From Pseudomonadota bacterium (GTDB lineage: Bacteria; Pseudomonadota; Alphaproteobacteria; Acetobacterales; Acetobacteraceae): DNA of 64,000 nucleotides. Made by a program: the position numbers and the translations under genes. This document shows, one piece after another, positions 30,612 to 42,426 of this stretch (positions within the stretch are counted from its first letter, which is position 1; each line of letters starts with the position of its first letter). Where the stretch lies: positions 1-64,000 of the forward strand of contig JAJZFA010000061.1 in assembly GCA_021805565.1 (NCBI GenBank). The letters are read 5' to 3'. The notes under the pieces were generated by a model. It saw nothing but the letters and a program-made list of their open reading frames with translations, was not told the DNA's origin and did no database searches.

Positions 30612-32966
30612 ATGCTGTCACGGAACCTCGAACAGACGCTTCATCGCGCCCTTTCGCTCGCCAGCGAACGGCGGCACGAGTATGCGACCTTGGAACACCT
30701 CCTCCTCGGGTTGGCGGACGATACCGATGCCGCCACCGTCCTGAAGGCGTGCGGAGTCGATCTGGACAAACTGCGCACCGACCTGACCGAATTTCTGGAT
30801 AAGGATCTGGCCGGCCTCGCCACCGATCGTCCGGGCGACCCGAAACCAACGGCCGGCTTTCAGCGTGTGGTGCAGCGGGCCGCGATCCATGTGCAGTCCT
30901 CCGGGCGCGATGAGGTCAGCGGCGCCAACGTCCTGGTCGCGCTGTTCAGCGAGCGCGAGAGCCACGCCGTCTATTTCCTGCAACTTCAGGACATGACGCG
31001 CCTGGACGCGGTGAATTTCATCAGCCATGGCATCGCCAAGGCGCCCGGCCGGTCGGCACAACGGCCCGTCGCCGGGGCCAATACCCCCACGCCCGAAGGC
31101 AACCCGCCGGAGCAGGAACGCGAGGAAAAGCCGAACCGCCGCGGGCAGGATGCGCTGACGAATTATTGCGTGAACCTGAATAAGAAGGCGATGGCCGGAA
31201 AGATCGACCCGCTGATCGGCCGCGATTCGGAAGTCGAGCGGACCATCCAGATCCTCTGCCGCCGCACCAAGAACAACCCGCTGTATGTCGGCGATCCGGG
31301 CGTCGGCAAGACCGCCATCGCCGAGGGCCTGGCAAAGCGCATCGTCGAGGGCGACGTGCCCGAGGTCCTGGCCAAGTCCACCATCTATGCGCTGGACATG
31401 GGATCGCTGCTCGCCGGCACCCGCTATCGCGGCGACTTCGAGGAACGGCTGAAGGCGGTGGTGAACGAGTTGGAGGCGCAGCCCGCCGCCATACTGTTCA
31501 TCGACGAAATCCACACCGTGATCGGGGCCGGCGCGACCAGCGGCGGTGCGATGGATGCGTCCAACCTGCTGAAACCGGCTTTGGCGTCGGGCAATCTGCG
31601 CTGCATCGGCAGCACCACCTATAAGGAATTCCGCAACTACTTCGAGAAGGACCGGGCGCTGGTCCGGCGCTTTCAGAAAATCGATGTGAATGAGCCGTCA
31701 ATCGAAGACAGCGTGAAAATCCTGCGCGGACTGAAGCTGAACTACGAAAAACATCACAAGGTTCGCTATACCGATGAGGCGATCCGCGCGGCGGTGGAAC
31801 TGTCGGCGAAATACATCCATGACCGGAAATTGCCGGATAAAGCGATCGACGTGATCGACGAAGTCGGCGCATCCCGCATGCTGTTGCCGGAGAACAAGCG
31901 TCGCAAGACCGTGACGCTGAAGGACGTGGAGGAGATCGTGGCCAAGATCGCCCGAATCCCACCCAAATCCGTCTCGGCCGACGACAAGGAAACCCTGCGG
32001 AATCTGGAGCGCGACCTGAAATCGATGGTGTTCGGTCAGGACAAGGCCATTGAGGCTCTGGCCGCCGCGATCAAGCTGGCTCGGGCCGGGCTGCGCGAAC
32101 CGGAAAAGCCGATCGGCAACTATCTGTTTTCCGGCCCCACCGGCGTCGGCAAGACCGAGGTCGCCCGTCAGTTGGCATCCACCATGGGCATCGAACTGAT
32201 CCGCTTCGATATGTCCGAATACATGGAGCGGCACAGCGTATCGCGGCTGATCGGGGCGCCGCCGGGCTATGTCGGCTTCGATCAGGGCGGTATGCTGACC
32301 GATGCGATCGATCAGCACCCGCACGCCGTGCTGTTGCTGGATGAGATCGAGAAGGCTCACCCGGATCTGTTCAACATCCTGTTGCAGGTGATGGACCACG
32401 GGAAGCTGACCGATCACAACGGCAAGACGGTCGATTTCCGCAACATCATCCTGATTATGACCACAAACGCGGGCGCGTCCGATATGGCCAAGGAAGCCAT
32501 CGGGTTCGGCCGGGAAGTCCGCCAGGGCGAGGATGACGATGCTATCAAGCGTTTGTTCACGCCGGAATTTCGCAACCGCCTGGACGCGACGATCACCTTC
32601 GCCGGCCTGACTCAGGAAATCGTAGGACGGGTCGTCGAAAAATTCGTGATGCAATTGGAAGCGCAGTTGGCCGACCGGAACGTCACCATCGAACTGTCAT
32701 CGGCCGCCAAGGAGTGGCTCGCCGAACGCGGTTACGACCGGCTGAACGGTGCCCGCCCCCTCGGCCGGGTGATCCAGGAATACATCAAGAAGCCGCTGGC
32801 GGAGGAATTGCTGTTCGGCAAGCTGGTCAAGGGCGGCGCGGTCAAGGTGACGCTGAAAGACAAGAAACTGGATTTCGAGATCACCGAAGCATCGCTGCAG
32901 GCGTTGCCAAAACCGGAAATCGACGACGACGGCGGCGCGAACCGGGAGCAGGAGGTCGAGGTCTAA
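30612..32966 (+). CDS. clpA: ATP-dependent Clp protease ATP-binding subunit ClpA
   Basis: [32 protein letters not shown]...; two AAA+ modules; downstream of clpS. Confidence 0.97.
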   Translation: MLSRNLEQTLHRALSLASERRHEYATLEHLLLGLADDTDAATVLKACGVDLDKLRTDLTEFLDKDLAGLATDRPGDPKPTAGFQRVVQRAAIHVQSSGRDEVSGANVLVALFSERESHAVYFLQLQDMTRLDAVNFISHGIAKAPGRSAQRPVAGANTPTPEGNPPEQEREEKPNRRGQDALTNYCVNLNKKAMAGKIDPLIGRDSEVERTIQILCRRTKNNPLYVGDPGVGKTAIAEGLAKRIVEGDVPEVLAKSTIYALDMGSLLAGTRYRGDFEERLKAVVNELEAQPAAILFIDEIHTVIGAGATSGGAMDASNLLKPALASGNLRCIGSTTYKEFRNYFEKDRALVRRFQKIDVNEPSIEDSVKILRGLKLNYEKHHKVRYTDEAIRAAVELSAKYIHDRKLPDKAIDVIDEVGASRMLLPENKRRKTVTLKDVEEIVAKIARIPPKSVSADDKETLRNLERDLKSMVFGQDKAIEALAAAIKLARAGLREPEKPIGNYLFSGPTGVGKTEVARQLASTMGIELIRFDMSEYMERHSVSRLIGAPPGYVGFDQGGMLTDAIDQHPHAVLLLDEIEKAHPDLFNILLQVMDHGKLTDHNGKTVDFRNIILIMTTNAGASDMAKEAIGFGREVRQGEDDDAIKRLFTPEFRNRLDATITFAGLTQEIVGRVVEKFVMQLEAQLADRNVTIELSSAAKEWLAERGYDRLNGARPLGRVIQEYIKKPLAEELLFGKLVKGGAVKVTLKDKKLDFEITEASLQALPKPEIDDDGGANREQEVEV

Positions 32967-33030
32967 CGGGCATTTTGGATTTGGCGAAAGCAAGGGCCGG
33001 CGGCTTGCACCGTCGGCCTGTCGCGACCTG

Positions 33031-33729
33031 CTACCAGGGTAGCTCCGCCCCGGTATAGTCCAGGAACCGGTGCTGGTGTGCACCGTTTGCTTTTTCGATC
33101 ACCGCCACCATCCCAGTCGCGCTATCCTCCACCGACACCGCCGCCGACGGTCCGCCCATATCCGTTCGTACCCAACCGGGATGTAGCGATATCAGGGTCA
33201 GTTTCCGCGCGTTCAGTTCGCCCCACAGCCCCCGCGCCAGCGAGTTCAAAGCCGCCTTGCTGGCCCTGTAGAGTTCATGGCCGCCGGGGTTGACCGCGAC
33301 GCTGCCCATAACCGAGGAGGTAAACGCCACCACACCCGAACCCGGCCGGACATGATCCGCGAGCAAACGTGCCAGACGCACCGGCGCGATGGCGTTGGTG
33401 AACATCAGCGCGCCGGTCTCTGCCATCGTCGCCACGCTGGCACTGCGATGGTCCGGTCCGGATACACCGGCATTGATCAGCACCGCATCCAGCATTTTAC
33501 CGCCCAATGTCGCGGCAAATCCGTCCAGCGCGTTCGTATCGCTGGTATCCAAAGGCTGGATCGATACGCGTCCGGGATGCGATGAGTCCAGCGCATGCAA
33601 GGCGGTTGCCTTATCCGGCTGGCGCGCCGTCGCGACAACATCCCAGCCCCGGGCCAGGAATTCCTTGGTCACCCCCAGACCAATGCCCCGATTGGCGCCG
33701 ACGATAAGAGCCAGCCAATGTTCCGCCAT
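33031..33729 (-). CDS. SDR family oxidoreductase
   Basis: ALIVGANRGIGLGVTKEFLARGWDVVATAR...YRASKAALNSLARGL. Confidence 0.88.
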   Translation of the reverse strand: MAEHWLALIVGANRGIGLGVTKEFLARGWDVVATARQPDKATALHALDSSHPGRVSIQPLDTSDTNALDGFAATLGGKMLDAVLINAGVSGPDHRSASVATMAETGALMFTNAIAPVRLARLLADHVRPGSGVVAFTSSVMGSVAVNPGGHELYRASKAALNSLARGLWGELNARKLTLISLHPGWVRTDMGGPSAAVSVEDSATGMVAVIEKANGAHQHRFLDYTGAELPW

Positions 33730-33805
33730 GAGTATGTCCTTCAGAAAATTGCAGATCGGTCACGTAAACACTCTATTATGGAGTGCCAACCAAGGCAGGG
33801 CAACA

Positions 33806-34777
33806 ATGAGCGCGCCATACAGTCCGGCCGAAGACGGCGTGAACAAAGGGGTCATTGTCCAGCGTCCGGCGGCGACCGGTGCGGATCGCGGTGGCAGAAC
33901 TTTTATCGTCACGGGCCTTGAACGGTCTGGAACCAGCCTTGTCGCCGCGATCTTGCGGAAGGTCGGCATCTTCATGGGGAGCGATATCAACGAGATCGTT
34001 CATGAGGACGAGGCCATCGCGAACATCCTGTTGCGGCGCGATTTGGCGTCGCTGGTTCGGCTGATCCGTCAGCGGGATACCGACTATGGCACATGGGGGT
34101 TCAAGTTTCCGCTTCTCTGGCAATCGCTCGCGCATGACGATATCGGACGGTTCACCGCACCGCACATCATCGTTACTTTCCGCGATCCGGTGGCGATGGC
34201 GGTGCGGACGTCGCTCTCCGAATATCGGGATCCCGTCCGAGCCTTGCGGGCAGCGGTGGACGAACAAGCCGAACTGGGAAGGTTCGCCGAACGCCTGGAC
34301 TGCCCCGCGCTATTGGTCAGCTATGAAAAGGCACTGGTATTCCCGCACGAGTTCGTCGGCGCGATCATGACGTTCTGCGGCTTGCCGGCCACGGCCATCT
34401 TGCGGGAAAGCCTGGTTCGTTCGATCGAGCCGCACCGGCGTTCCTATATCGCGCAAGCACGCCGCCGATACGATGGGGTCATCGACGGGATTATCGATGG
34501 ATGCCTCCAGGGCTGGTGCCGCCTGACGGGTATCGATGACCCCGTGGCGCTCGATCTGCTGGTCAACGACCGGCCGGTCGCGGCAATCCGGGCGGACGTG
34601 TTCCGCCAGGATTTGAAAGACGCCGGATTTGGCGATGGCAGGCATGGGTTCCGCGTCGCGCTGGGTCATCCGAACCCAGGGCCGGATGCGATCGTCCGTG
34701 TCAGGGTGGCAGGACAGGACATCGATCTGGACAACAGCGGCCATCGCCTCGCGGCGTATGCGATTACCCCGAAATAG
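33806..34777 (+). CDS. Sulfotransferase-like protein with C-terminal accessory domain
   Basis: TFIVTGLERSGTSLVAAILRKVGIFMG PAPS-loop-like motif; C-terminal GWCRLTGIDDPVALDLLVNDRPVAAIRADVFRQDLKDAGFGDGRHGFRVAL module. Confidence 0.7.
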   Translation: MSAPYSPAEDGVNKGVIVQRPAATGADRGGRTFIVTGLERSGTSLVAAILRKVGIFMGSDINEIVHEDEAIANILLRRDLASLVRLIRQRDTDYGTWGFKFPLLWQSLAHDDIGRFTAPHIIVTFRDPVAMAVRTSLSEYRDPVRALRAAVDEQAELGRFAERLDCPALLVSYEKALVFPHEFVGAIMTFCGLPATAILRESLVRSIEPHRRSYIAQARRRYDGVIDGIIDGCLQGWCRLTGIDDPVALDLLVNDRPVAAIRADVFRQDLKDAGFGDGRHGFRVALGHPNPGPDAIVRVRVAGQDIDLDNSGHRLAAYAITPK

Positions 34778-35963
34778 CGTCCCCAAACGGCACCCAGGTG
34801 CGGCCGTCGAATTTCACCAGCCGCATCTGCTTCATCGGATAGTAATCCTCCGGCCCGGTTTTGAGGCGAACACCGGGCTGCTGCATCGGCAGGACCATAT
34901 CCAGATTGGCGGCCTGGCGCATGATATTCTCCCGCGACAGATCGTTGCCGCATTGTCGTAGAACCTGAACCATTGTCTGCGCGGTGCTATAGCCATAGAC
35001 GTTATTGACGTCGGTGCGATCCGCGCCGGGATAGTATTTTTCCAGCCACGCGCGCCATTCCAGGAACCCGGGGTCGTTCGCCCATTGGCTGTCTGTCGGA
35101 TCCTTCAAATAGCTCGCGGTGATCACGCCGATGGCCTTATCCACCCCCGCCGGCACGATCGCCGTGGCAACCGACGATCCGGTCGATGAGATAAAGAACA
35201 GCCGGGGCTTCCAGCCGATATCGAAAGCCTTCCGGATCGCCATGGCATTGAATTTCGGAATGCCGGTCATGAACAGCACGTCCGCGCCTTTATCCCGCAG
35301 GGTCAGTATCTGCGAATCCACGGTCGGGTCCGATACCTCGTACGTCGCTGTCGCGACGATGGTTTTGTCCGCCGCATCGCCCAGCCCGTCCTTGAAGCCC
35401 TTGAAGTAATCCCGCCCTGAATCGTCGCCCTGATACAGCACGGCCACCTTGGCATCGGACGCCTGCGCCAGGGTATATTTCGCGAAAATGCGGCCCTCGG
35501 TCTGATAGGTCGGTGCCCAGCCCATGCTCCATGGAAAATGGACATAATCGCCGAATTGGGTGGCACCCGATGCGATGAACAGTTGCGGCACCTTTTTCAG
35601 GTTTACGTATTTTCGCGTCGCGTTCGTCGTGGGCGTGCCCAGCGAATTGAACAGGAAGGCGACCTTGTCGTCCTCGATCATCCGGCGCGTCAGTTCCACG
35701 GTCTTCGGCGGTTGATAACCGTCATCGAGCGACAGAAACCGCAGCTTCCGGCCACCGATACCGCCTTGGTCGTTGATCATGCGGAAATAAGCGTCCGACG
35801 CCTTGCCGATTGTTCCGTACGATGAGGCAGGACCGCTATACGGGATCGTCTGGCCGAACAGAATTTCCGAATCCGTGACGCCAGGCGCGTTTTCCGCGCG
35901 GGCCGGCAGTGTGGTCAGCGCGGCGGCGGCACCGAGCAGGGTGCGCCGGGTCAGGCGTGTCAT
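34764..35963 (-). CDS. Branched-chain amino-acid-type ABC transporter substrate-binding protein
   Basis: Tat-like RRTLLGAAAALTTLPARA; ILFGQTIPYSGPASSYGTIGKASDAYFRMINDQGGIGGRKL. Confidence 0.9.
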   Translation of the reverse strand: MTRLTRRTLLGAAAALTTLPARAENAPGVTDSEILFGQTIPYSGPASSYGTIGKASDAYFRMINDQGGIGGRKLRFLSLDDGYQPPKTVELTRRMIEDDKVAFLFNSLGTPTTNATRKYVNLKKVPQLFIASGATQFGDYVHFPWSMGWAPTYQTEGRIFAKYTLAQASDAKVAVLYQGDDSGRDYFKGFKDGLGDAADKTIVATATYEVSDPTVDSQILTLRDKGADVLFMTGIPKFNAMAIRKAFDIGWKPRLFFISSTGSSVATAIVPAGVDKAIGVITASYLKDPTDSQWANDPGFLEWRAWLEKYYPGADRTDVNNVYGYSTAQTMVQVLRQCGNDLSRENIMRQAANLDMVLPMQQPGVRLKTGPEDYYPMKQMRLVKFDGRTWVPFGDAISG

Positions 35964-36072
35964 GGCGGTTCCCCGGACGTGTTGTTGATCTGTATCGGAA
36001 ACAGCCGGACGAATTCTGTCAACTGGCGACGCGGGGCCTTGTGCGCCGTGATTCGCCGTCCGGCCGTCCACA

Positions 36073-36094
36073 GAACAATATATATGTATTGTTC
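36073..36094. promoter_or_regulatory. Putative HicB operator palindrome
   Basis: GAACAATA-TATATG-TATTGTTC, 8-bp perfect arms, ~45 bp upstream of hicA. Confidence 0.5.
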
Positions 36095-36137
36095 GGCCGT
36101 GTCTGACCTGTATTAATGTGTCTTCGGAGGGGCAGGC

Positions 36138-36332
36138 GTGACGGCACGGGAAGTGGCAAACCGCCTTTCACGGGAAGGTTGGATTTCCCGGCCGGGAAAA
36201 GGATCCCACACCATTTACAACAAACCTGGCAATCCCATTGTGGTTCTACCGAATCACCGCGGCGATCTGGCACCGGGTACGTTACGCAGTGTGTGTGCCG
36301 CCGCAGGATGGGACTATCCGCCGCAACGCTAA
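36138..36332 (+). CDS. hicA: HicA family toxin
   Basis: MTAREVANRLSREGWISRPGKGSHTIYNKPGNPIVVLPNHRGDLAPGTLRSVCAAAGW; GTG start. Confidence 0.9.
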   Translation: MTAREVANRLSREGWISRPGKGSHTIYNKPGNPIVVLPNHRGDLAPGTLRSVCAAAGWDYPPQR

Positions 36333-36345
36333 CAGGAAGGCGCCG

Positions 36346-36759
36346 ATGCCGACACGCCATTATCTAGGTATCGCGGAGCCCCTGCCGGACAACTGGTCCA
36401 TAAGCTTTCCGGTATTCCCCGGAACTGTCACGACGGGCCGCGATTTCGCGGAACTTCTGGCCAATGCCAGCGATGCTTTGGCGTCCGTCGTGGGCGCCAT
36501 GGAGCACGACGGCGAGCCGGTTCCCGAAAGCTTCGATGCGTCGCCCCATGCGCCGGGTTACAATCCTTCCGATTACAAAGATCCGCGCGTCGTCGTTTTA
36601 TCCGTGGAGACCGGCAGCCGGTCCATCCGCATAAACGTGACCATGGACGAGGGGCTGGTCGCCCGTTTGGATTCTCTGGCCGGCAAGGCGCATGCAAGCC
36701 GTTCGGCTTTACTGGCACGCGGCGCCCGGATGGTGCTTGCGGCCGAAGCGACCGAATAG
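36346..36759 (+). CDS. hicB: HicB family antitoxin with C-terminal RHH-like domain
   Basis: MPTRHYLGIAEPLPDNWSISFPVFPGTVTTGRDFAELLANASDAL...RINVTMDEGLVARLDSLAGKAHASRSALLARGARMVL. Confidence 0.88.
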   Translation: MPTRHYLGIAEPLPDNWSISFPVFPGTVTTGRDFAELLANASDALASVVGAMEHDGEPVPESFDASPHAPGYNPSDYKDPRVVVLSVETGSRSIRINVTMDEGLVARLDSLAGKAHASRSALLARGARMVLAAEATE

Positions 36760-36821
36760 CCGGACGACCGCTTTCCGTTCGTGCGCCGAGCGACGGGCTG
36801 TCGAAGAGGCGTAGCCGGCAC

Positions 36822-37808
36822 TTACCGCCCGCAGGCCACCACCACCGTGCCAGTCTTGCCGCCGGCCTCCACCGCCAGATGCGCGGCCACGGTTTCATAC
36901 AGCGGAAATTCCCCCGCCACTGAAAGCATGCGGCCCGGCGTCCGGACGAACGCGGCGATATCCGCCTGAGCCCTTTTGCGGTTCGCATGCGGACTAGTCG
37001 GCAGCACGAAGCCGCGCACCGTCAGATTGCGCCCCATCAGCGCCCGTAAATCGATCTTCGGTTCCCGGGCGCCGTTGGTCGCGTAATAGGCGATGCTGCC
37101 ATTCTCCCGCACCGACGCCAGTACTGCCGCCAGATTTCCGCCCAGATCGACATCGACCACGTGATCGGCGCCGACCCCGTTTGTGATCGCGGCCACGCGG
37201 GCGCCGACATCCTCGGTCCGGTAGTTTACGACATGCGCCGCACCGCCGGCCCGGGCGCGTTGCGCTTTTTCCTCCGAACTGACGGTCGCGATCACCTCCG
37301 CCCCCGCCCAGGCGGCGAGTTGCACCGCATAATGCCCGACCGCCCCCGCTCCGCCGGTAATCAACAACGTCTTGCCCTGCACCGGACCGGCCGCGAATAC
37401 GCAGCCATGCGCGGTCATCGCCGGAATGCCCAGCGTCGCGCCTTCGGCGAACGAAACATGATCCGGCAATTCGGTGACAAGGTCCACGTCCAGGGCGATA
37501 TATTCGGCCGCCGTGCCCATCCAGCGACCGTTGCGCTGACCATTATACAGCCAAACACGCTTGCCAACCCAGCGAGCAGGCACCCCTTCGCCCACCTTGT
37601 CCACCACACCGGCGCCGTCGCTGTTAGGAATTACCCGCGGATATTCGGCCGGCACCTCTCCGCCCCTGCGGTATGTATCCGACGGATTGACGCCCGATGC
37701 CTCCAGCCGCACACGCACCTCCCCGCTACCCGGTTCCGGCGTGGGCAACGTCCCGGTAACGATGACTTCGCCTGCCGGTCCCTGCCGGTCGTACCAGACA
37801 GCGCGCAT
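36822..37808 (-). CDS. NADPH:quinone reductase-like zinc-type alcohol dehydrogenase
   Basis: MRAVWYDRQGPAGEVIVTGTLPTPEPGSGEVRVRLEASGVNPSDTYRRGG...LLITGGAGAVGHYAVQLA. Confidence 0.92.
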   Translation of the reverse strand: MRAVWYDRQGPAGEVIVTGTLPTPEPGSGEVRVRLEASGVNPSDTYRRGGEVPAEYPRVIPNSDGAGVVDKVGEGVPARWVGKRVWLYNGQRNGRWMGTAAEYIALDVDLVTELPDHVSFAEGATLGIPAMTAHGCVFAAGPVQGKTLLITGGAGAVGHYAVQLAAWAGAEVIATVSSEEKAQRARAGGAAHVVNYRTEDVGARVAAITNGVGADHVVDVDLGGNLAAVLASVRENGSIAYYATNGAREPKIDLRALMGRNLTVRGFVLPTSPHANRKRAQADIAAFVRTPGRMLSVAGEFPLYETVAAHLAVEAGGKTGTVVVACGR

Positions 37809-37970
37809 GGCTTGCCCTTCCTTGGTGCGGCTGGGACTGACGGACGCCGTTCACGACCTGTGCGCCATCCCCATGCCCGATAACCCACTTGTGGGTGTTC
37901 AGCGGCGCCGCCTTGAACAGTCGCAGGGTCCGGACGCGGTCGATAAAACCGTGCCCGGACCCGTTTCCAG

Positions 37971-40175
<2,205 letters not shown>

Positions 40176-40303
40176 TCATTTCTCGGTCTGCAACGCTGTT
40201 TTGACGGATCGCGACCCGGTGCTTTCCACCCTGATCAAGAGCACCATGCTAATCCATAGGGCGACCCGTTACAAGATCGCCCGACGGCGCGCCCGAACCG
40301 GTT

Positions 40304-40465
40304 TCAGCCGCCCGGAACGTCCTGCGTCAGATGCGCCGGATAATTCACATCGTGACGCCCGGTCATGATTTTTTCCTCGTCGCCCATCGGCTCGTCGTCG
40401 TGCGGCGGAACCAGCGCATTTTTTTCCGGTTCGGCCGGTGTTTTGTCGTCGGCAGGATCGGGCAT
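40304..40465 (-). CDS. Small acidic hypothetical protein
   Basis: MPDPADDKTPAEPEKNALVPPHDDEPMGDEEKIMTGRHDVNYPAHLTQDVPGG. Confidence 0.45.
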   Translation of the reverse strand: MPDPADDKTPAEPEKNALVPPHDDEPMGDEEKIMTGRHDVNYPAHLTQDVPGG

Positions 40466-40671
40466 AATCGATCTCCCGGTAAACGCACAGGCGGGCGCCA
40501 AAGCCCGTCCGTTGCAATGAAGAATTATGAAATGCTAGACAGAATTTCTTGCGCCGCACAATACTTATCTGACAGCGCGTCGGGGAAACCGTGCCTGAAC
40601 GGTCCATCCGGCGCCCATTGCGTTGACCGCCGGGCGGTCTTGCGGTTGACGGCGCGCGGATCGATCCGGTC

Positions 40672-41214
40672 ATGACCCCCGATGCTCACGACCCAGGCGG
40701 CAAGGTCCGTCAACGACTGCCCACGGACGTTGTCGCCAGCGCGCTGTTCGGCGGCGCGGCGAACGAATATCGCTACCGGCTGACCCGGCACTGGGGAACC
40801 GGCGCGCATGTGCTGTTCATCATGATGAACCCCAGCACGGCAGACCTGCGGGTGGACGATCCGACGGTCGCCAAATGCGGTCGGCTCGCCCGGCGATGGG
40901 GGTATGCGGGGGTCGCCGTCGGCAACACATTCGCCTATCGCGCAACCGAACAGGCCAGGCTGGCGCAGGTTGCGGATCCGGTCGGACCGGACAACGACCG
41001 GCATCTTCTGCTGATGGCCCAGGAGGCCGCGATGACGATTTTCGCTTACGGCACGCCCAGACATAAGGCGCTGCGGTCGCGCGGCCCCGACGTGGCGCGC
41101 ATGATCCGTTCGGCGGGGATCGTGGCGCATGTGCTGAAACTGTCGAAGGACGGGGTACCGTTCCACCCGCTGTATCTCAGCGAGGCGGTGCGTCCGGTTC
41201 CCTGGGCGGTGTGA
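40672..41214 (+). CDS. DUF1643 domain protein
   Basis: YRYRLTRHWGTGAHVLFIMMNPSTADLRVDDPTVAKCGRLARRWGYAGVAVGNTFAYRAT. Confidence 0.88.
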   Translation: MTPDAHDPGGKVRQRLPTDVVASALFGGAANEYRYRLTRHWGTGAHVLFIMMNPSTADLRVDDPTVAKCGRLARRWGYAGVAVGNTFAYRATEQARLAQVADPVGPDNDRHLLLMAQEAAMTIFAYGTPRHKALRSRGPDVARMIRSAGIVAHVLKLSKDGVPFHPLYLSEAVRPVPWAV

Positions 41215-41689
41215 CCCCGGCGCCGGGTTCGCCCGGCAGGTCGTGCAGCAGGTCGTCCGGGTCGGCCCGCAGCAGCCGGTCCAGGTCGAACGGGTTGGTA
41301 TCGGGCCAGGGACGCGGGTCTTTATTGCGCCGGTCCCCCATGCGCAGCCGCCTGAGCGCCCTGCCATATACTCCCGTAAGATCGATCCTTTGGCGCATGG
41401 ACGGCGTGAATCGCGACACCGCGTTGTCCTGGAACGCCGCGATTTCAGAATACCAGTGGTCCGCCGCTGTATCATCCGGCCATGCCTGGGTTTTGAGAAG
41501 ATGGACCATGATCAGGACCAGATAGCTTTCGACCGCATGCAGTTCGGACAGGCCCACGTCTTCGATCTCCTCGGCGACGTTCGCCCAGTCCACGTCGTTC
41601 ACCCGCTCCCCCCGGCCAAAACGGCGGAGCAGATCGGCCTGATGCTGCGACCAGGCCAGGACATCGCGTTCGTACAGACCATCCGGCAT
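41177..41689 (-). CDS. DUF29 domain protein (copy 1)
   Basis: MPDGLYERDVLAWSQHQADLLRRFGRGERVNDVDWANVAEEIEDVGLSELHAVESYLVLIMVHLLK. Confidence 0.88.
   Translation of the reverse strand: MPDGLYERDVLAWSQHQADLLRRFGRGERVNDVDWANVAEEIEDVGLSELHAVESYLVLIMVHLLKTQAWPDDTAADHWYSEIAAFQDNAVSRFTPSMRQRIDLTGVYGRALRRLRMGDRRNKDPRPWPDTNPFDLDRLLRADPDDLLHDLPGEPGAGVTPPREPDAPPR
41505..41674. repeat. 170-bp direct repeat, copy 1
   Basis: Identical by reading to 42079-42248 (offset 574): accatgatcaggaccagatag...acatcgcgttcgta. Confidence 0.9.
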
Positions 41690-41768
41690 AGAGTCGTGAT
41701 TATCGTAAAAGCCGCGCGGTGTCACTCGATGGCACAGTCACAGAAAAGGACGAACGGCACCCGTTGCG

Positions 41769-42263
41769 TCAACCGGACGGTGCGTCCGTTTCCCTGGACG
41801 GTGCGCCCCGCAGGTCGCACAACAGATCGTCTGGGTCGGCCTGTAGCAACCGGTCCAGGGCGAACGGGTTGGCATCGGGCCAGGGACGCGTGTCTTTATT
41901 TCGCCGATCCCCCATTCGCACCTGCCTGCTAGCATCCGCATACAAAGCATCGAGATCGATTCTTTGCCGCATAGACGGTGCAAACCGGCGTTGCGCATTT
42001 CCCTGGAAGGCCCCAATTTCGGCCTGCCAATGATCGACAGCCCGGTCTTCCGGCCAGGCCTGGATCTTGAGCAGATGAACCATGATCAGGACCAGATAGC
42101 TTTCGACCGCATGCAGTTCGGACAGGCCCACGTCTTCGATCTCCTCGGCGACGTTCGCCCAGTCCACGTCGTTCACCCGCTCCCCCCGGCCAAAACGGCG
42201 GAGCAGATCGGCCTGATGCTGCGACCAGGCCAGGACATCGCGTTCGTAAAGACCGTCCGGCAT
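41769..42263 (-). CDS. DUF29 domain protein (copy 2)
   Basis: Same N-terminal 66 aa as copy 1, divergent C-terminus (KIQAWPEDRAVDHWQAEIGAFQGNAQRRFAPSMRQRIDLDALYADASRQVRMGDRRNKDTRPWP). Confidence 0.88.
   Translation of the reverse strand: MPDGLYERDVLAWSQHQADLLRRFGRGERVNDVDWANVAEEIEDVGLSELHAVESYLVLIMVHLLKIQAWPEDRAVDHWQAEIGAFQGNAQRRFAPSMRQRIDLDALYADASRQVRMGDRRNKDTRPWPDANPFALDRLLQADPDDLLCDLRGAPSRETDAPSG
42079..42248. repeat. 170-bp direct repeat, copy 2
   Basis: See 41505-41674. Confidence 0.9.
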
Positions 42264-42426
42264 AGACAATCGCGTACCACAAAAGCCGCGCCGTGTCAGC
42301 ACGCACATACCCAGCGGCGGGGCACTTTGCGCCCCCCGGCGGATACGATACGGTCTGCCATCGTGCGGTCCGGACGCGCCAAACAGCCCCGGAGACACAG
42401 CGCCAAGGATCGGAAAACGCCACCGC

